DNA of 64,000 bases from Neobacillus sp. CF12. GTDB lineage: Bacteria; Bacillota; Bacilli; Bacillales; Cytobacillaceae. Below are positions 34,715 through 43,595 of the stretch, in pieces; the stretch's first letter is position 1; each line of letters begins with the position of its first letter. A model generated the notes under the pieces. The model did no database searches and was not told where the DNA came from. It saw only the letters and a program-made list of their open reading frames with translations. The position numbers and the translations under genes are program-made. The stretch covers positions 4,561,501 through 4,625,500 of the forward strand of contig NZ_JAUCEU010000007.1 in the NCBI RefSeq assembly GCF_030348765.1, given 5' to 3'.

Positions 34715-35773
34715 ATGGAACAACAGGAATTGTTTGATGTTACGGTGATTGGTGGAGGACCAGCAGGACTTTATTCCACTTTTTATAGCGGGTTAAGAGA
34801 AATGAAAACAAAGGTGATTGAATACCAACCGGAGTTAGGCGGTAAAATACATGTTTACCCAGAAAAAATGATCTGGGATGTAGGTGGTTTAACTCCAATT
34901 ACAGGGGCGAAGTTAATTGAACAGCTGGTTGAGCAAGCCTTAACATTTAGCCCAACAGTCGTACTAAATGAAAAAGTGGAATCGATTACTCGAAATGAAG
35001 AAGGGATCTTTGTTTTAAAAGGCTCATCCGGAGAACTTCATTTTTCTAAAACCGTCATTGTTGCAATTGGCAGCGGCATTTTGAAACCGCAAAAGTTAGA
35101 AATAGAAGGTGCAGAGAGATTTGAAGTGTCAAATTTACACTACACAGTTAAATCGTTTAAACAATTTAAAGATAAAACCATTATCATTTCTGGTGGTGGA
35201 AATTCTGCGGTAGACTGGGCAAATGAATTAGAGCCGATTGCAAAAAAGGTCTATTTAACCTACAGAAAAGATGGGTTAGGTGGACATGGACAGGAAGCAC
35301 AAGCGTCAAAGCTTTTGAACAGTTCGGTTGACTGTTTCTTTCAAACCTCGATTACCAAATTAATGGCCAATGATGAACGTGATGAAATTGACACAGTTGA
35401 ATTAACAAACCATGAAACAGGAGATGTTCGATATATACCTGTTGATGAAGTAATCATTAGCCATGGCTATGAGCAGGACGCAGCATTATTGGAAAATAGT
35501 GAATTGAGCATTGAACGAGTAGATAACTACTATATAGCGGGGAATGCCACAAGTGAATCTTCGATAGAAGGTCTTTATGCTGCAGGGGATATCCTTATGC
35601 ATGATGGAAAAATCAATCTGATTGCTGGTGCGTTCCAGGATGCTGCAAATGCCGTGAACAAGGCGAAACAGTACATTCAGCCTGATGCGGCTAAAGTCGC
35701 AATGGTTTCCTCCCATAATGAACTCTTTAAAAAGCGAAATAAAGAATTAGTGAAGCAAATGATTTTGAAATAG
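34715..35773 (+). CDS. ycgT: Ferredoxin/flavodoxin-NADP(+) reductase, iron-regulated
   Basis: The 352-residue flavoenzyme of the thioredoxin-reductase-like FNR class has FAD motif VIGGGPAGLYS (11-21) and NADP motif IIISGGGNSAVDWANE (about 155-170). AAGDILMHDGKINLIAGAFQDAANAVN closes the FAD site. There is no CxxC redox pair, which separates it from thioredoxin reductase. B. subtilis has YumC and the Fur-regulated paralogue YcgT; the Fur box and siderophore neighbours favour the latter. It may reduce ferredoxin, flavodoxin or ferric siderophore released after import. Confidence 0.88.
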   Translation: MEQQELFDVTVIGGGPAGLYSTFYSGLREMKTKVIEYQPELGGKIHVYPEKMIWDVGGLTPITGAKLIEQLVEQALTFSPTVVLNEKVESITRNEEGIFVLKGSSGELHFSKTVIVAIGSGILKPQKLEIEGAERFEVSNLHYTVKSFKQFKDKTIIISGGGNSAVDWANELEPIAKKVYLTYRKDGLGGHGQEAQASKLLNSSVDCFFQTSITKLMANDERDEIDTVELTNHETGDVRYIPVDEVIISHGYEQDAALLENSELSIERVDNYYIAGNATSESSIEGLYAAGDILMHDGKINLIAGAFQDAANAVNKAKQYIQPDAAKVAMVSSHNELFKKRNKELVKQMILK

Positions 35774-35810
35774 AAAAAAAGAGTGTAGGTGTGCGCCTTC
35801 ACTCTTTTTG
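35774..35810. terminator. Bidirectional terminator between ycgT and the GDPD gene
   Basis: AAAAAGAGTG and CACTCTTTTT pair around TAGGTGTGCGCCTT. It overlaps the GDPD stop codon. Confidence 0.82.
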
Positions 35811-36770
35811 TATTAATGGAGCAATCTTGTCAATACGATTGGTCCAAATTCCGCCGCTATAGTTGTCAGGCAGTCTAGTTAAATCCTCTTGCGTATCAAA
35901 GCCTTCAGACCATCCTCCATCACCGGCAACCACAATCACTCTAGTGTCCACACTATCCATTCGCTTTAAGAACTTATCCGACCATCCCCATAACCATGGA
36001 GCGATTTTTTCGGGTATATGTAATTGAGTCTTCTCGCATGCCTTAGGAATATAACCTGCCCATCCGACCGCAATATATGGAAGCAAACAACTTTTTAGTG
36101 TAGCCTTTGACATGACACGCAACTCAGGGAGTTCTTCTTTTATTGTAGCAATCGGCCGATCGCCACCGTAAACGGTCAACTGCTTTAAACGGTTTTCTGG
36201 CAGTTTTTTTAGTACTTCTGCAAGCTGAATTCCTTCTTCCGGATCATCACTTTTAATATGAATTAAAAATGATTCATCTGGAAAATGGGTTAACACTTCA
36301 TCAAGTGAGGGCATAAGACCAACGCCTTTTCCACGAAAGGGATAGGTTTTACCATTATCGGCTGTATACCCATAGCCAATATCGAGTTGCTTTAATTCTG
36401 CTAAGGTATATTCTTTTGTTGTTCCTTCCGCGTTCGTTCGGCATTCAAGCGTCCAGTCATGAAAAACAGCAAATTGACCATCTTTTGTCGGCTTAATATC
36501 GAACTCTACCACATCCGCCCCGTTTTCAAATGCCGCCTCCATGGAAGGGATGGTGTTTTCAAGATAGGGATGTTCTGGTGGATGAATCACCTCAGCAGTA
36601 CATGTATCGCCCTGAATCCCATCCATGCTAAAGGTTTGTCCAAGCCCGCGATGTGCAAGCAGCAAAGGTTTACCCTCGCGTTCTTTTGTAAAAAAGGTAC
36701 TGTTGTTTAGAAAAATAAATAAAGATAATAAGAGCAAAAATACGAACAATCTTTTTAGGAATCTCTTCAG
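35799..36770 (-). CDS. Membrane-anchored glycerophosphodiester phosphodiesterase
   Basis: A GDPD TIM-barrel carries LLAHRGLGQTF (general acid-base His), ENTIPSMEAAFENGADVVEFDIKPTKDG (metal-binding Glu/Asp) and AVFHDWTLECRT. It hydrolyses glycerophosphodiesters to glycerol-3-phosphate and an alcohol. An N-terminal hydrophobic stretch (LFVFLLLLSLFIFL) anchors it outside the membrane. The start is odd: GGAGG lies eight bases before CTG 36770, which gives the expected basic lead LKRFLKR. TTG 36749 has no ribosome binding site, and an in-frame stop precedes both. A CTG start is proposed. Confidence 0.85.
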   Translation of the reverse strand: MKRFLKRLFVFLLLLSLFIFLNNSTFFTKEREGKPLLLAHRGLGQTFSMDGIQGDTCTAEVIHPPEHPYLENTIPSMEAAFENGADVVEFDIKPTKDGQFAVFHDWTLECRTNAEGTTKEYTLAELKQLDIGYGYTADNGKTYPFRGKGVGLMPSLDEVLTHFPDESFLIHIKSDDPEEGIQLAEVLKKLPENRLKQLTVYGGDRPIATIKEELPELRVMSKATLKSCLLPYIAVGWAGYIPKACEKTQLHIPEKIAPWLWGWSDKFLKRMDSVDTRVIVVAGDGGWSEGFDTQEDLTRLPDNYSGGIWTNRIDKIAPLIQKE

Positions 36771-36906
36771 TTTTACTACCTCCGTTGGGTGTTATTTTGG
36801 GGAAATGATGCAATTTACAGCAGAAATCATCATTTTTAATACAAGTTTTGATAGCATGGTCCGGATATCAGCGTTAAATAGAGTATATCAGCCTTAGGCC
36901 AAAAAT

Positions 36907-36944
36907 CCAGCAAAAATGCTGATTGGAATTCCCAATCAGCACTG
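36907..36944 (-). terminator. Terminator of the small protein gene at 36947
   Basis: TGCTGATTGG (36917-36926) pairs with CCAATCAGCA (36932-36941); minus-strand ATTTTTGCTGG follows. Confidence 0.8.
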
Positions 36945-36946
36945 AG

Positions 36947-37174
36947 CTAAATCCTCTTTTTTACGTCTTCCCGAATGGATTCAATTAGATCATCTGAAAG
37001 ATCTGCCGGTAAGGATGTACCGTCCATAAATACCCACGAATTCATGATTTCAAGATCAGCTTTTTTAAACGTAATGCTGTAATTCATTTGATTGTGGGTA
37101 AACTCTGTAGTCACATATTCCTCACTGTCAAAATCATCATCAATAATCATATTTGTAATTTCATATGTATTCAC
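36947..37174 (-). CDS. Small acidic protein, function unknown
   Basis: The 75-residue product starts at GTG 37174, eight bases after AAAGGAG; a longer frame would start inside that site. It is acidic at the front (IIDDDFDSEEYVTTEF) and ends in a charged helix (LSDDLIESIREDVKKR), with no membrane segment or cysteine pair. It has its own terminator, so it is probably a real single gene. I do not recognise the family. Confidence 0.6.
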   Translation of the reverse strand: MNTYEITNMIIDDDFDSEEYVTTEFTHNQMNYSITFKKADLEIMNSWVFMDGTSLPADLSDDLIESIREDVKKRI

Positions 37175-37306
37175 AACACAGTCTCCTTTGAACACGCTAT
37201 AAAACTAGAGTGTACTAATAGGAGAGGAATATACATACATCATATGAAGGAAAAATGAATGAGCAAAGCGAATTGAATGACTGTGTTAATAGGAAGGGGG
37301 AAGGGT

Positions 37307-38395
37307 ATGAGATTAGAAGAGGCAAAGCTAGAGATAGAGCGTAAGTTAAAAGAGATGGTGGATCGTGACGCTAAGATTCCTAATGCTTATTTACTCTTCC
37401 ATTCAGATCGACATGCTATTCATTGGAGTTTGGCTCATGGGGGAAGTGATGATATGCCTGCAAATGCAGAGCAGCCTTATCATACTGCAAGTATTGCTAA
37501 AACGTTCACTGCTATGATAATTGCAAAGCTAGTGGAAGGAGGTAAACTACTTTATGAAGATCGACTAGACAAATATCTCCAAGATGACCTCATGAGTGAT
37601 TTACATATTTATAAAGGTAAAGACTATTCACGTGAGATTACGATTCAACATTTAATCGGCAATACTTCTGGATTAGGCGACTTTTACGAGGAAAAACCAA
37701 AGTTGGGCAAACCATTTTTAGATATCATGCTGGATGAGCCCTCTCGGTATTGGTCAGCAAAAGAGACGATTGAGTGGACTAAGCAGCAAATTAGCCCTCG
37801 GTTTAAGCCAGGGGAGAAGGTTCATTACACCAATACGGGTTTCAATCTATTAGGATTAGTCATTGAAGAGGTCACTTCAAAACCTTACCACCAAGTCCTT
37901 CATGAAATGATTTTCCAACCTCAAAGGATGAATCATACCTATTTGTCTCAATACTCAGAGCCTGCAGAGCAAAACCCTTATCCGGTAGCGAAGTTAAACT
38001 TGAAGAACAGAGAGATTAATGTAGAAGACTACCGAAGCTTCAGCAGTATTTATGCAGGCGGACAAACAGTGAGCACCTCAGAGGATTTATTAAAATTCAT
38101 GAAAGCGCTAGCTGCTGGTTCAGTTGTCCATAAGGATACCTTAGAAAGTATGAAGCAATGGCAGAAAATGTGGATAGGAGTTGATTACGGATCCGGTCTT
38201 ATGAGAGTTCGTATGCTGCCCATTATCCAAAAATACAACGTATGGGGACACCTGGGATCCATTGGTTCCTTCATGCTATACAACCTAGGCATGGACATCT
38301 ACATTATCGGAAACTTCAACAAATCAGGCCACCTAACCAAAACCGTCCGCTTCCTATTTAACACCCTGAGGACATTGTCAAAGGCAATAAGTTAA
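37307..38395 (+). CDS. Serine hydrolase of the class C beta-lactamase family
   Basis: The roughly 362-residue protein has the SxxK motif SIAK at 62-65 (nucleophile and base), YTN in HYTNTGFNLLG and HLGSIGSF in place of KTG. These mark the penicillin-binding/AmpC-like serine hydrolases, which include D-aminopeptidases, esterases and carboxypeptidases. No signal peptide is seen, so a cytoplasmic esterase-like role is likelier than antibiotic resistance. The ATG at 37307 is preceded by GGAAGGGGGAAGGG, better than an ATG ten codons upstream. Confidence 0.85.
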   Translation: MRLEEAKLEIERKLKEMVDRDAKIPNAYLLFHSDRHAIHWSLAHGGSDDMPANAEQPYHTASIAKTFTAMIIAKLVEGGKLLYEDRLDKYLQDDLMSDLHIYKGKDYSREITIQHLIGNTSGLGDFYEEKPKLGKPFLDIMLDEPSRYWSAKETIEWTKQQISPRFKPGEKVHYTNTGFNLLGLVIEEVTSKPYHQVLHEMIFQPQRMNHTYLSQYSEPAEQNPYPVAKLNLKNREINVEDYRSFSSIYAGGQTVSTSEDLLKFMKALAAGSVVHKDTLESMKQWQKMWIGVDYGSGLMRVRMLPIIQKYNVWGHLGSIGSFMLYNLGMDIYIIGNFNKSGHLTKTVRFLFNTLRTLSKAIS

Positions 38396-38419
38396 GAACA
38401 AAATAATGACTAAGTTGGC

Positions 38420-38467
38420 ACTGTCCACCTGAGGTGGACAGTGTCCACGAGCGGTGCCTGTCACCGC
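38420..38467 (-). repeat. Double-hairpin repeat, copy 1 (short form)
   Basis: The minus strand reads GGTGACAGGCACC, then GCTCGTGGACACTGTCCAC, then CTCAGGTGGACAGT. The end 13-mer and the GTGGACA/TGTCCAC pair each form a hairpin. It lies between two convergent genes, six bases from the stop at 38473. Confidence 0.85.
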
Positions 38468-38472
38468 ATTGT

Positions 38473-38751
38473 TTAAGGAAAGTATATTTGTAGCACATCT
38501 GTGTTGTTTTTTAGTATGAAGTAGTTTGGAAAGTCTGTGTTTATGTAAGCATGAGGATAGTCTTTTCGATTTATTGTAAAGTCGGGACCATCCTCTTTCG
38601 TGAAGATAATGGCGATTTCTGTTACTTTGATGGTATGAAAGTAGAAGCCATCTCGTTTGTAAAGTAAATCCTCGTCCTGATAATAGTTTAAGATCACTTG
38701 TCGGTTTTGGTAGTTTGTCAATATTGATAGGTCGTTTAGTGGTTTTTCCAT
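38473..38751 (-). CDS. Small protein coupled to the CGCGG protein, function unknown
   Basis: The product is about 92 residues from ATG 38751, rich in aromatic and acidic residues (YYQDEDLLYKRDGFYFHTIKV, then DFPNYFILKNN), with no cysteine, signal peptide or membrane span. Its start overlaps the end of the CGCGG gene by 16 bases, so translation is probably coupled. The nearest Shine-Dalgarno (GGAGGGT) is 13 bases upstream, within the CGCGG codons. I do not recognise it; partnership with the CGCGG protein is inferred only from the overlap. Confidence 0.6.
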   Translation of the reverse strand: MEKPLNDLSILTNYQNRQVILNYYQDEDLLYKRDGFYFHTIKVTEIAIIFTKEDGPDFTINRKDYPHAYINTDFPNYFILKNNTDVLQIYFP

Positions 38752-38996
38752 ACTCGCAGCACATACCCTCCACAACCGCATTGGTCGATAAATTTCATTT
38801 CGATCCCGCTTCCGAAATTCTCCACTAATGCTTCTCCCAAATAGTCAGCAGGATTCCCAAAAGAAGCAGGAGTAACAAGGTTTACATAGAACCCCTTACA
38901 TGTCTTTTCCACTGCCTCGATACCATCCTTGATAACCAACTCCATATCCATTGAATACTCTTCATGTTCAAGTGAAATTGACCAATTCTTATCCAT
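38736..38996 (-). CDS. CGCGG-motif small protein, putative radical-SAM-modified RiPP family
   Basis: The 86-residue acidic protein starts MDKNWSISLEHEEYSMDMEL, has YVNLVTPASFGNPADYLGEAL in the middle and ends IDQCGCGGYVLRVWKNH, with CGCGG at 73-77. I recall a family named for this motif and annotated as a putative radical-SAM-modified peptide; family membership is by memory of these motifs. The motif lies 9 residues from the end, as expected for a modified core. The start at 38996 uses GAGGTG seven bases upstream. No radical-SAM enzyme is encoded in this window, so a maturase would have to act in trans. Confidence 0.7.
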   Translation of the reverse strand: MDKNWSISLEHEEYSMDMELVIKDGIEAVEKTCKGFYVNLVTPASFGNPADYLGEALVENFGSGIEMKFIDQCGCGGYVLRVWKNH

Positions 38997-39138
38997 CCCA
39001 ATCACCTCGTATCTTTATTTTAGTATGAAGAGTGCAGGCAAGAGGTGATAGGAATCACAATTAATGATAAAAATTCCCTGCAAGTCTCAATCAAAATGGT
39101 ATATTATTATGGTAGAAAAATATGAAAGTGGTCGTGAT

Positions 39139-39972
39139 ATGAAAAAATCATTGAAAGATATCGCACTAATTTTAATAGGATCCCTTATTTTCGCAGTCGG
39201 GGTAAATTATTTTACGATTCCCAACACTCTTTCAGAGGGCGGCATTTTGGGGATTACAATCATTACCCATTATTTGTTCCACTGGTCGCCTGGGGTTGTG
39301 AATTTTGTATTAAACGTTGCCCTCTTAATGATAGGGTATAAATTTTTTGACAAACGAACGATGGTTTACACGATTATTTCCATTGTTGCTAGCTCTGGTT
39401 TCCTATATCTGACAGAGGATGTTGGTAAGCAACTAACGGAGGACACCTTTCTGGCGGCGATCTTTGCTGGATTATTGGTGGGCGTTGGATTGGGATTGAT
39501 CTTTCGAACGGGCGGTACATCAGGAGGATCAACCATCTTAGCACGGCTCACCAATCAACTGTTAGGCTGGAGCATTGGGAAAGGAATGCTAATTTTTGAT
39601 ATCATCGTTGTGGCGGGATCGGTTTTTATCATTGGTCTAGAAAAATCAATGTACACCCTTTTGGTTGTATTTATTGGTGCGAAGGCCATTGATTTCATTG
39701 TGGAAGGATTAGATGAAAAAGTAGCCGTTTTAATTATATCTAATTCACCGGAAATGGTTTTAGAGAATATCACTAGTAAGATGTCTAGAGGGATCACGGT
39801 TCTTGATGGGCGCGGCGGCTATTCCGGTCAGAATAAAGATGTACTTTACATCGTCATTAATAAACAAGAAATCGTTCAGCTAAAAAGCATCATCAATACC
39901 ATTGATAAAAATGCCTACGTTACCATCCATAATGTACATGAAATGATGGGAAAGGGCTATAAAGCCTCATAA
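39139..39972 (+). CDS. YitT-family membrane protein
   Basis: The protein has about 277 residues from ATG 39139, with five or six N-terminal spans (LILIGSLIFAVGVNYFTIPN, GGTSGGSTILARL) and a C-terminal cytoplasmic DUF2179 domain (VLIISNSPEMVLENITSKMSRGITVLDGRGGYSG...VINKQEIVQLKSII). This is the standard YitT/YqfU/YvjA architecture; the substrate of the family is unsettled. A longer frame starting at 39064 would add 25 residues without a ribosome binding site, so the internal start is preferred. Confidence 0.88.
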   Translation: MKKSLKDIALILIGSLIFAVGVNYFTIPNTLSEGGILGITIITHYLFHWSPGVVNFVLNVALLMIGYKFFDKRTMVYTIISIVASSGFLYLTEDVGKQLTEDTFLAAIFAGLLVGVGLGLIFRTGGTSGGSTILARLTNQLLGWSIGKGMLIFDIIVVAGSVFIIGLEKSMYTLLVVFIGAKAIDFIVEGLDEKVAVLIISNSPEMVLENITSKMSRGITVLDGRGGYSGQNKDVLYIVINKQEIVQLKSIINTIDKNAYVTIHNVHEMMGKGYKAS

Positions 39973-39995
39973 TATTCATAAGCACATAACAAATT

Positions 39996-40032
39996 GAAAA
40001 GGAACCATCTGTTGAGGATGGTTCCTTCTTTA
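39996..40032. terminator. Terminator between the YitT gene and the GGDEF/EAL gene
   Basis: AAGGAACCATC (39999-40009) pairs with GATGGTTCCTT (40018-40028). It is A-flanked on the left and T-rich on the right, and serves converging genes. Confidence 0.82.
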
Positions 40033-42405
40033 GTAGGTTAAGATAGACCTGTTACTTTCAATTATGGCACCTACTTGCGTAACACTTATTGGTTTACTAT
40101 ACAGGTCACCTTGAATGACATCGCAATGTAGTTCTTTTAGAATCGTCAACTGCTCTTCGTTTTCGATTCCTTCTGCAATGACCGATAATCCTAGGCTATG
40201 GCCTAAGTAAATAATTGTTTCCACTAAGGCTCTGTCTTTTTGGTTTAACATGATATCCTGATTAAATGGTTTAGGAATTTTCAACGTATTAATTGGAAAT
40301 CGCTTGAGATACATGAATGAGGAATATCCTGTACCAAAATCATCTAGGGATATTCTTACCCCTAAATTTCGTATGTTTTGCATTTTTTTAATCGCCGCTT
40401 CTGCGTCGGTGAAAGCAACACCTTCGGTAATTTCTAACTCTAAATAATTTGGATTAAAGCCAGTTGTTCTTAGAGCCTTGTTTACCATTTCCACTAAATG
40501 ATCGTGAAGGAATTGAACAGGTGATAAGTTTACGGCAACTTTTATATGGGTATGTCCTAAATCATGCCAAGCTTTCCCCTGCAGACATGCCTGTTTTAGG
40601 ACCCACTCCCCAATAGGGATGATCAGTCCCGACTCTTCGGCAACGGGAATAAATTGATTCGGTGATACCATTCCTGCTTCCATTGTATTCCAACGAAGTA
40701 ACGTTTCCACTCCGACAATTTCCCCCGTCTGTAAATGTACCTGTGGTTGATAAACAAGAACAAATTCTTCGTTTTTCAAAGCCTTTCGGAGCCCTTTTTC
40801 TAGCGCCATTTTTCTTGACATGGCTTTATTCATATCCATGGAATAGAATTTGTAATTGTCTCTTCCTTCTTCTTTGGCGCGGTACATGGCCATATCTGCA
40901 TTCTTCATTAGCTCATCGGTATTTTTTCCGTCCGTTGGATAAAAGGCTATACCGATACTCATTGAGACATGCAGTTCTTGTCCAGAAATAAGAATAGGTT
41001 TTGCTACAATTGCCCGGATTCGTTCGATTAGGGGGATTACATCTTCTTCCGCACGGATTCGATTTAATAAAATGGTAAATTCATCGCCGCCTTGCCGAGA
41101 AATCGTATCAATTTTCCGGACGCTTAATGCCATTTGTTTGGTAACATGCTTTAACAGTAAATCACCAAATTCATGCCCCAGAGTATCATTAATATTTTTA
41201 AAACGATCTAAATCTATGAAGATGATCGCTAGTTTATAATGATTGCGTTTAGCCTCTTCCATGGCTGTCACCAGCCGTTCTAAAAACATTCGTCTATTTG
41301 GCAGTCCGCTTAGGACATCATGGTAGGCCATATGTTTCATTTTTCGAACGGCAGAGAGAAGCTGTTGGTTTTTGGAACTAAGTTCTGCCGTTCTTTCCCC
41401 AATTTTCTGCTCCAATTCTTCTGTCAGGGCATGATATTTCGATAACAATGTTTGATTTTCTAAAGAGGTAAAGACATGCCGTAATATCACAAGGAGTATG
41501 GCTGCAGCTGAGCCGATAATGAAACTTTTAGACTCTTTACTTTGAAAAATCATGACCATAAACAAAAGAATCACGCTGATATAAGGTAATAATAATCGTA
41601 AGGAAATAGAATCCTTTAAAGAATCAATTTTATATTTAGATTGTGCAGATGAATCTGCATTTGTATCTTTTTCGATTGTTAATGTTCCTGCAATGCCCAT
41701 TAATAAAAGAGCAAACGGCCATAACGGTTGAAATAGATTTTCTGAAAACGAAATATTTGTTAGGCTTAAATATAGGTATGACGAATTTGCTAAAACTTGA
41801 ATGAATAAGCTTGAAAAAATGAAAACGAATACCCTGTAAGGGAAAATGTTTTCAGCACCTAGGTAGAAGATAATGGCACCGAAAAAGAGAAGCAAATCTC
41901 CAATCGGATATCCGATCGCAATAAAAGAGTTACTTTGAGAAAAGATATCGCGAATGATAAACTGCCAGCTAAAAGTAATTGCCACGGTCATAATAATAGA
42001 GGTATCAAAGGTAAGTTTTATCAGGTGCAGGTTTTCACTATTGAGCCGTATCTTGTAAATAAAGGCGAAGAAATAACAGGCAATTTGTAGCAGATAGAAG
42101 AAATCATTCCATCCTGTAGGCAGAAGTTCTATATGTAGAAAATAGCTATTTGCCAGAATCGCCAATAGGTTACAAAAACTCCCCAGTGATAGTAGAAGCC
42201 ATACGTATTTATCATTCGTTTTAAGTTTTCTATACACGGAAAATAGAATAATAGATGTAGTGAGGGAGGCGGCTATTAAAAGTATATTCTCCACGAATGT
42301 TGTGGTCCCCGTGTCTTTGTCCCAAAAAAAGAGCCAAAAATAATAACCAAGAGTCTGAAAAAATGTATAGTATATTAAGATATTTTTTCTTACTAACCAG
42401 TCCAT
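40030..42405 (-). CDS. Membrane GGDEF-EAL protein with altered EAL site
   Basis: About 791 residues with eight or nine N-terminal spans (to about 320), a coiled linker (TLLSKYHALTEELEQKIGERTAEL), a GGDEF domain and an EAL domain. RKID precedes RQGGDEF by the RxxD inhibitory-site spacing, so the cyclase half looks complete. In the EAL half the signature is ETLLRW, KIDRSF-type is replaced by KIPKPF, and the final motif reads QGDLYSKP. NLSPVQF, EITEG and DDFGTGYSS remain. Lowered hydrolase activity or a binding role is possible. ATG 42405 has GGGAGTG upstream and is preferred to 42420. Confidence 0.9.
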   Translation of the reverse strand: MDWLVRKNILIYYTFFQTLGYYFWLFFWDKDTGTTTFVENILLIAASLTTSIILFSVYRKLKTNDKYVWLLLSLGSFCNLLAILANSYFLHIELLPTGWNDFFYLLQIACYFFAFIYKIRLNSENLHLIKLTFDTSIIMTVAITFSWQFIIRDIFSQSNSFIAIGYPIGDLLLFFGAIIFYLGAENIFPYRVFVFIFSSLFIQVLANSSYLYLSLTNISFSENLFQPLWPFALLLMGIAGTLTIEKDTNADSSAQSKYKIDSLKDSISLRLLLPYISVILLFMVMIFQSKESKSFIIGSAAAILLVILRHVFTSLENQTLLSKYHALTEELEQKIGERTAELSSKNQQLLSAVRKMKHMAYHDVLSGLPNRRMFLERLVTAMEEAKRNHYKLAIIFIDLDRFKNINDTLGHEFGDLLLKHVTKQMALSVRKIDTISRQGGDEFTILLNRIRAEEDVIPLIERIRAIVAKPILISGQELHVSMSIGIAFYPTDGKNTDELMKNADMAMYRAKEEGRDNYKFYSMDMNKAMSRKMALEKGLRKALKNEEFVLVYQPQVHLQTGEIVGVETLLRWNTMEAGMVSPNQFIPVAEESGLIIPIGEWVLKQACLQGKAWHDLGHTHIKVAVNLSPVQFLHDHLVEMVNKALRTTGFNPNYLELEITEGVAFTDAEAAIKKMQNIRNLGVRISLDDFGTGYSSFMYLKRFPINTLKIPKPFNQDIMLNQKDRALVETIIYLGHSLGLSVIAEGIENEEQLTILKELHCDVIQGDLYSKPISVTQVGAIIESNRSILTY

Positions 42406-42591
42406 CCGAGACACTCCCATGAGAAATCAGATTCTGTTTTATTGTTTAGATAAAGCAAGACTATTTTACCATTAAGTGGAATAGATATTTGTCGAAAAAT
42501 GTCTGATGTTATGGCATTTTATTCCAAAATATGCGGATGTACATTTTATTGGCAAAAAAGTATTCTTTATATAAGTAAAGGAGTGATCAAA

Positions 42592-43572
42592 ATGAAACCA
42601 AAAATCTACATATCAAGGAAGCTTCCGGAAACAGTGGTTATTAGGTTATCTGAAATATGTGAAGTGAAAATGTGGGATAAGGAGGAGGAACCTGTACCTA
42701 GAGATGTACTAGAGAAGGAAATACAGGAGGTGGACGGCCTGTATTGTTTATTAACAGAAAGCATCGACCGGGACCTTTTACATTTAGGAACGAGATTAAG
42801 AATCGTTAGTAATATGGCGGTTGGCTATAACAATATCGATGTAGAGGCAGCGACAGAAAGAAGGATTATGGTCACCAATACACCAGGAGTTCTAACGGAG
42901 ACAACGGCGGATTTAACCTTTGCGCTGTTAATGGCAACGGCAAGAAGACTCGTAGAAGCCTCTGATTATTTACGAGAGGGCAGCTGGAAAACATGGTCGC
43001 CAATGCAATTAACCGGGCAGGATATTTATGGAGCCAACTTAGGAATTTTCGGATTAGGCAGGATTGGGGAGGCTTTAGCGAGAAGAGCAAGAGGATTTGA
43101 TATGAACATTTTATATCATAACCGCACCCGAAAGCTTGAAGCAGAGGAGCAGTACGGCATTGAGTATGCAGATAAAGAAACCTTGCTGCGTAAATCAGAT
43201 TTCGTTTGTGTGTTGACACCCTATACACCAGAGACGAAAAATTATATTGGTGCAAAAGAGTTATTACTTATGAAACCAACTGCTGCTTTGATTAATACGG
43301 CTCGCGGAGGGATTGTGAATGAAGACGACCTGTATCAAGCATTAAAGAATGGGACGATTTGGGCTGCGGGTTTAGATGTATTTGAAGAGGAGCCGGTGAG
43401 AACAGATCACCCGCTGCTCAGCCTGCCGAATGTCGTTGTGCTGCCACACATTGGAAGTGCCAGTAAAAACACCCGATTAAAGATGTCGTTACTTGCTGCA
43501 GAAAATTTGATTCAGGGTCTACAGGGTGAAACGCCGAAAAACTTAATTAATGGCCAGGTAGAAAAAGGTTAG
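42592..43572 (+). CDS. D-2-hydroxyacid dehydrogenase (YvcT/glyoxylate reductase-like)
   Basis: The 326-residue enzyme has NAD motif GANLGIFGLGRIGEALARRARG, catalytic Arg in NTARGGIVNE, Glu in DVFEEEPV and His in LPHIGSAS. This set defines D-glycerate/2-ketogluconate/glyoxylate reductases. It would reversibly reduce a 2-keto acid using NAD(P)H in the cytosol. The start at 42592 follows AAAGGAGTGAT; an upstream in-frame ATG at 42499 lacks a site. B. subtilis YvcT is the closest I know, but substrate range within the family is broad. Confidence 0.9.
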   Translation: MKPKIYISRKLPETVVIRLSEICEVKMWDKEEEPVPRDVLEKEIQEVDGLYCLLTESIDRDLLHLGTRLRIVSNMAVGYNNIDVEAATERRIMVTNTPGVLTETTADLTFALLMATARRLVEASDYLREGSWKTWSPMQLTGQDIYGANLGIFGLGRIGEALARRARGFDMNILYHNRTRKLEAEEQYGIEYADKETLLRKSDFVCVLTPYTPETKNYIGAKELLLMKPTAALINTARGGIVNEDDLYQALKNGTIWAAGLDVFEEEPVRTDHPLLSLPNVVVLPHIGSASKNTRLKMSLLAAENLIQGLQGETPKNLINGQVEKG

Positions 43573-43595
43573 GGGATTTCCTAACCTTTTTTGGT
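43562..43595. terminator. Terminator after the hydroxyacid dehydrogenase gene
   Basis: AAAAGGTTAGG, GGATTT loop, CCTAACCTTTTTT. The stem includes the stop codon and lies between converging genes. Confidence 0.88.

Noticed and set aside
37307..38395. A true antibiotic-resistance beta-lactamase
   Set aside because: The serine-hydrolase motifs are present but there is no signal peptide and the third motif is HLG rather than KTG, so an esterase or peptidase role is more likely.
38378..38773. 131-residue ORF on the minus strand
   Set aside because: It overlaps two better supported genes in another frame and runs through a double-hairpin repeat; the translation is low-complexity and basic.
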